Below, piece by piece: positions 6,792 to 9,909 of a stretch of DNA of 9,909 bases. The DNA is from an uncultured Bacteroidales bacterium. Lineage in GTDB: Bacteria; Bacteroidota; Bacteroidia; Bacteroidales; ML635J-15. The stretch lies in the NCBI GenBank assembly GCA_905233405.1, contig CAJOEG010000058.1, positions 1 through 9,909 on the forward strand. The letters are read 5' to 3'. Position numbers and translations under genes: made by a program. How positions within the stretch are numbered: the stretch's first letter is position 1; every line of letters starts with the position of its first letter. The notes beneath the pieces were generated by a model. The model was not told the DNA's origin. It searched no databases and was given only the letters and a program-made list of their open reading frames with translations.

Positions 6792-6914
6792 CCCTCAACG
6801 AAGTTAAATTGAACAAATATATTTGAAAGATTTGTATCAATTTGTATTTTTTCTCGCGCAGTGACTTATTTTCTAGTGCCATTCGGGCAAAACGGTGCAG
6901 CCCTCAACGAAGTT
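6792..6914. repeat. Right long direct repeat flanking the MNT/HEPN cassette
   Basis: Partner of 5822-5959. Landmarks are in the same order: 27 identical bases (6792-6818), AT-rich spacer, tttctcgcgcagtgactt (6850-6867), then core agtgcc-attcg-ggcaaaacggtgcagccctcaacgaagtt (6875-6914). Similarity to the left repeat core breaks off immediately upstream of 6792, so the distal core copy is truncated there. The two repeats are 970 bases apart measured start to start. Confidence 0.85.
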
Positions 6915-7118
6915 CTTTCCTTTCACCTCGCTTTTTTCCGCGACTTTGGTCTTGTCGTCCGACACCAAAACTTCCCCGGCAGAAACATAGCGTGTTTCGT
7001 TGCCATTATCAACACGATAGAAAGTCGTGGGATAGCCGTTTTCAGGCGTAAACTTTGTTATCGTTCCCAACAGGCGCGTGCCGTATCGCCTGTTTCGACT
7101 AACTACCGTATCTTTAGC
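6873..7118 (-). pseudogene. C-terminal remnant of an unrecognised protein
   Basis: On the minus strand a frame is open from after a TGA (7119-7121) to a TAG at 6873-6875, 81 codons reading AKDTVVSRNRRYGTRLLGTI then TKFTPENGYPTTFYRVDNG and YVSAGEVLVSDDKTKV. The amino acid mix looks like real beta-rich protein, but there is no ATG and only a TTG at 7068-7070 as a possible start. Its last 13 codons (NFVEGCTVLPEWH) and its stop are supplied by the right flanking repeat. It lies downstream of the alpha-2-macroglobulin gene on the same strand. It is most likely a truncated gene, possibly a small expressed one. I do not recognise the family. Confidence 0.4.
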
Positions 7119-7256
7119 TCACGTAGCGAAGCAAGTAAATGATGAACCCTTTTTTTGTTTTTAGTGTAACTAATTGATAATCTGAGAATTGATAACAATC
7201 TATTTTAGCGGACAACAATTAATCAAATCCATCAAATTGACAAATCCAATTGTAAA
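7119..7256. other. AT-rich spacer downstream of the alpha-2-macroglobulin gene
   Basis: No gene is seen here. It holds an 8-base direct repeat attgataa twice (7173-7180 and 7188-7195, 15-base period), caaatcca twice (7224-7231 and 7241-7248), and a T-run at 7150-7156. No convincing terminator hairpin for the minus-strand gene was found. Confidence 0.5.
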
Positions 7257-9744
7257 TTATTCCACCGTTACCCTTATTCCCGTGCTGTGACTAGTATATT
7301 CGGGTGCGTACATGCTTTGGATAGTCGTTATGCCATTCGAGAAGTTGCCCTTCTGAGTAGCGATAACCTGATACTCAAACACGTAGGTGCCCTTTGGAAG
7401 AATGTCGATGAAGAAGTTTACCGATGCGTCCTTTATCGACTGGTAGTAGCCCAGCGAGTGCTTGAACCTGTAGCCCGAAAGTTTTTCGGTAGGCTCGAAG
7501 GCTGCGGCACGCATATCCTTCAGGTGGACATACTCCATATTGCGGTCAACTTCAATTTCGATGCGGACTGTAACCTTGTCTCCGACCTTGAGGTTGGCAT
7601 TCTTCTGCGTAATTGGCACAATCACCTCCTTGCCGTTCTCCACACGGTTGACAAACAAATCCTTACGAATCTTCAGCGGTGTGTCCTCGAATCCCTTTAT
7701 CTTGTCGATGTCCTCGTAGTACTGCCAGTAGATGCTTCCCCAAGCCACTGTGCTGTCGGCCTTGGTGACCGAAACTTCGCTCCACGAACTTTCTATCTCG
7801 TCATTCTTCCAAGCCTTCTTGTAATAACCAGTGCCGTCCTCGGTCTTTTCGGTTGCAAGGTCGATGGTCTTGTCGCCAAGGGTGATTGTCGGGTAGTCGG
7901 TTTCGGAGAGAATGCTGGTACCATCGAGCAAAAGTGCATAAACGGCTTCGGCGGTTGCCTTGGTGGTCTTCCAGCGGTTGGTCTGCTTCTGCTTCAACAG
8001 CCATACCTTCATATCGTTTACATCCTGATTTTCACCAAGTTCGTCGAACAACTCAATAAGCAACGACTGTGTCTCGATGCCGCTGTTGTACCAGTACCAT
8101 CCGCGTTCCAAATCCCAGTACATACCGAGTTCTTCGCTATGCTGTGCGTATTCCTTGAGCGATGCAACTATCGCCTTTACGGTTGCGGTGCGTCCGCTGC
8201 GCTGCATTGCCAAGGCAAGCATTCCGCGCATATAGAAGCCCCAGTCCTGCCAATCCCTCTCGCCAAGCTTCATATAGGCGTCGAAAACCTTCTGCGTTGA
8301 CTTGTCCATCGGGTATTCCTTCAGGAAGAAAGAACGTACATATAGATAATGTATCTGAGTGTAACCCAGGGCTATATCACTAAACTTTTTCTGCAGCTCG
8401 TAAATTTTCTCAATTTCTCGGTCGGTGTACTTTATTGCCTTCTTAATCATGCCTTCCATCGACGAGTCGGGGAACTTTACGCCAAGTTTCTGCAGATGTC
8501 CGTAGTTGCCAACAATATGCTGCGTTACATAAAGGTTAGCGTTCATTCCCTCGAACCACGGCCAGCCGCCGTTTGACTTCTGCATCTTCGAAAGCTTTTC
8601 GGTAGCCTTGCGGGTTTCGGACTTTATGCGGGCAAGGTCGAACAGAACGCCAATGTTCTGCTTGTCCTCGGCTTCGTCCTTGGCGTCGAGGAGCCATGGC
8701 GAATTTTCGAGGAGTACCGATTTCAGTTCCTCGTTGCGCTGCAGGTTCGATTTCAGAGCTTCGGCATCTGCGCCTTTCCATCTGTTGAACATTTCCTCAA
8801 TCTTCTTGTCGGAATTTGCAACGTGCGACGCAATGAGGTTTGAATAAATACGCGAGAAAGTCTGTTCGGCGCACTCGTAGGGATATTCCATCATATACGG
8901 CAGTGCAAGCACAGCGTACCAGACGGGATTCGGCGTAAATTCGAGCGTGTATGAGTAGTTTTCGAGCGACTTCGACTTGTTGTTCTTCATCGAAGCGAAG
9001 GAGAACTTTGTTGTTCCAGCGCGACGCACAGGCAAAGGCATTGTCTCGGTGACCATCATGCGGTTGGTAAGAATCGGCAGAACCTTTTCCTCGCCGTCGG
9101 AATGTCCACCGCCAACAGCAACTATGCGAACCGAAACCGCGCCGATGCTCATCGGAACCGAAACTTTCCATTCCACCGAGGTGTTGCGGTTGGCATCGGC
9201 AGTGAACGAAACTACATTACTGCTCAAGAATTTAGCAGTAATGTCCTCGGAATTTTCGGTGCTGATGAACTCGATTCTCGCCTTACCGTTGATTTGGTTT
9301 TCGGTGAGGTTGGCGATTTTGGCCGAAATGTAGATTTCGTCGCCTTCGCGCAGGAATCGCGGAAGATTGGGCGTTACCGAAACCTTCTTCTGGGTGACTA
9401 TTTCGGCACTGATATGGTCGGTTTTCAAGTCCTTGGTATGGGCAAGTCCGAACACATTCCAGCGCGTAAGGCTTTCGGGCATTGTGAAGTTGATATATAC
9501 ATTGCCGTCCTTGTCGGTGCTGAGGTCTGATGCGAAATATGCCGTTTCGTTGAAATTGGTACGAACCTCGGCATTGTCGAAGGCTTCGCTTTCCTCTTCC
9601 GAGATTTCCTCTTCTAGCACAGCATTATCGGCAAGCATTATGTCATCTTCTGTTGAAGCCAGCATGGCTTCCTCCTCAACAATTGCTCCGCTAGCCTTTG
9701 CCACTGAATTGTATAGCCTTGTCGTATATTCGCGCTTGTAGGCC
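7257..9744 (-). CDS. Alpha-2-macroglobulin family protein, C-terminal part, fused in frame to a PnuC start
   Basis: The minus-strand frame runs without a stop from the window edge (9908) to a TAA at 7257-7259, 883 visible codons; the part from about 9744 down is alpha-2-macroglobulin. In visible numbering: an acidic linker (about 78-110, rich in EEE), an A2M domain (about 114-205, with VRTNFNETAYFASDL, TMPESLTRW and NLPRFLREGDE), a thioester helical domain with the CAEQ motif (Cys346, bases 8862-8873, in YECAEQTFSR), a WGSIYWQYYE segment, and a C-terminal beta domain (about 740-883). Bacterial A2Ms are periplasmic protease traps in which the Cys-Gln thioester binds the protease. Full-length Bacteroidota members carry long MG domains before this point. 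Here they are missing: after the TAYKREYTT segment, which resembles the plug-like VVVTAYKRE stretch of such proteins, the upstream sequence is PnuC-like. No signal peptide or lipobox is visible. Confidence 0.85.
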
Positions 9745-9909
9745 GTGTAATAGACATTGAGCGCCATCATCCCCCAGCTGTGCTGGATGGCGAAACTGAC
9801 GGCACAGGCCACCCCTGTCAGGATGCCCACCACCCACATCGCGTTCTTCTGCAGGATTTCCAGAACAATGTAGAGGATACCCGTGACGAAGGCGAAGACC
9901 TCGATGGCG
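9744..9909 (-). pseudogene. pnuC: N-terminal fragment of a PnuC-type nicotinamide riboside transporter
   Basis: About 55 codons, open to the window edge, read AIEVFAFVTGILYIVLEI, LQKNAMWVVGILTGVACAV and WGMMALNVYY. This matches the first membrane helices of PnuC transporters (VTGxLYxxLE, the W-xxGI step, NVYY). PnuC imports nicotinamide riboside across the inner membrane for NAD synthesis and needs about seven helices; only about two are left before the frame passes into the alpha-2-macroglobulin at a shared TAY (bases 9738-9746). An ATG at 9837-9839 lies inside the PnuC part. GC here is about 60%, against about 46% in 9601-9740. Identification is from remembered family pattern. Confidence 0.7.

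Noticed and set aside
6861..7142. Plus-strand open frames of 69 and 93 codons in the HEPN to A2M gap
   Set aside because: They begin in the repeat and overlap the minus-strand remnant, which has the more protein-like composition.
7287..8300. Long plus-strand open frame of 337 codons
   Set aside because: It lies antisense within the alpha-2-macroglobulin gene, whose minus-strand protein has clear domain motifs; the plus-strand translation shows no recognisable pattern.
1..9909. CRISPR array, tRNA, rRNA, transposase or phage genes
   Set aside because: No regularly spaced short repeats, cloverleaf-like sequence, rRNA signature or recombinase motif was found on either strand.

Overview
The window reads as genomic DNA of a Bacteroidota bacterium, probably Bacteroidales-like. 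The signs are a large secreted adhesin ending in a type IX secretion (T9SS) type A sorting domain, a Bacteroidota-style lipoprotein with FKBP folds, a promoter matching the TTG / TAnnTTTG pattern of this phylum, A-rich start contexts with few clear Shine-Dalgarno sites, and a very large bacterial alpha-2-macroglobulin. Species cannot be named. GC content is moderate, about 45% in most coding DNA, but the first 240 bases (about 63%) and the last 165 bases (about 60%) are distinctly richer (hand counts).

Layout. 1-2091 (+): 3' part of a T9SS-secreted, Ig-like-repeat surface protein. 2092-2186: short spacer with an inverted-repeat element. 2187-3113 (+): two-domain FKBP-type prolyl isomerase lipoprotein. 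3266-5392 (+): polytopic TMTC/O-mannosyltransferase-like GT-C membrane protein with C-terminal TPRs. 5393-6029: non-coding stretch holding a decapitated copy of the adhesin's T9SS tail (112 of 118 bases identical), three strong hairpins including an intrinsic terminator, and structured repeats. 6030-6751 (+): MNT nucleotidyltransferase / HEPN toxin-antitoxin pair with its own promoter, bracketed by long imperfect direct repeats. 6752-7256: right-hand repeat, a minus-strand gene remnant, then AT-rich spacer. 7257-9909 (-): C-terminal half of an alpha-2-macroglobulin with an intact CAEQ thioester motif, whose expected N-terminal part is replaced in frame by the start of a PnuC-type nicotinamide riboside transporter.

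How the genes fit together. The adhesin, the FKBP lipoprotein and the GT-C/TPR protein all belong to envelope or secreted-protein biogenesis (secretion, folding, possible glycosylation), but shared function is inferred only from co-orientation and proximity. The MNT/HEPN pair looks like a separate accessory cassette. The alpha-2-macroglobulin is a periplasmic or surface protease-trap family member.

The points most worth a second look are the PnuC::alpha-2-macroglobulin junction (real fusion, deletion or assembly chimera), the repeat-bounded MNT/HEPN cassette with a HEPN lacking the usual histidine, and the duplicated T9SS tail plus 36-base repeat on both sides of the FKBP/GT-C segment. No CRISPR array, rRNA, tRNA, transposase or integrase was seen.
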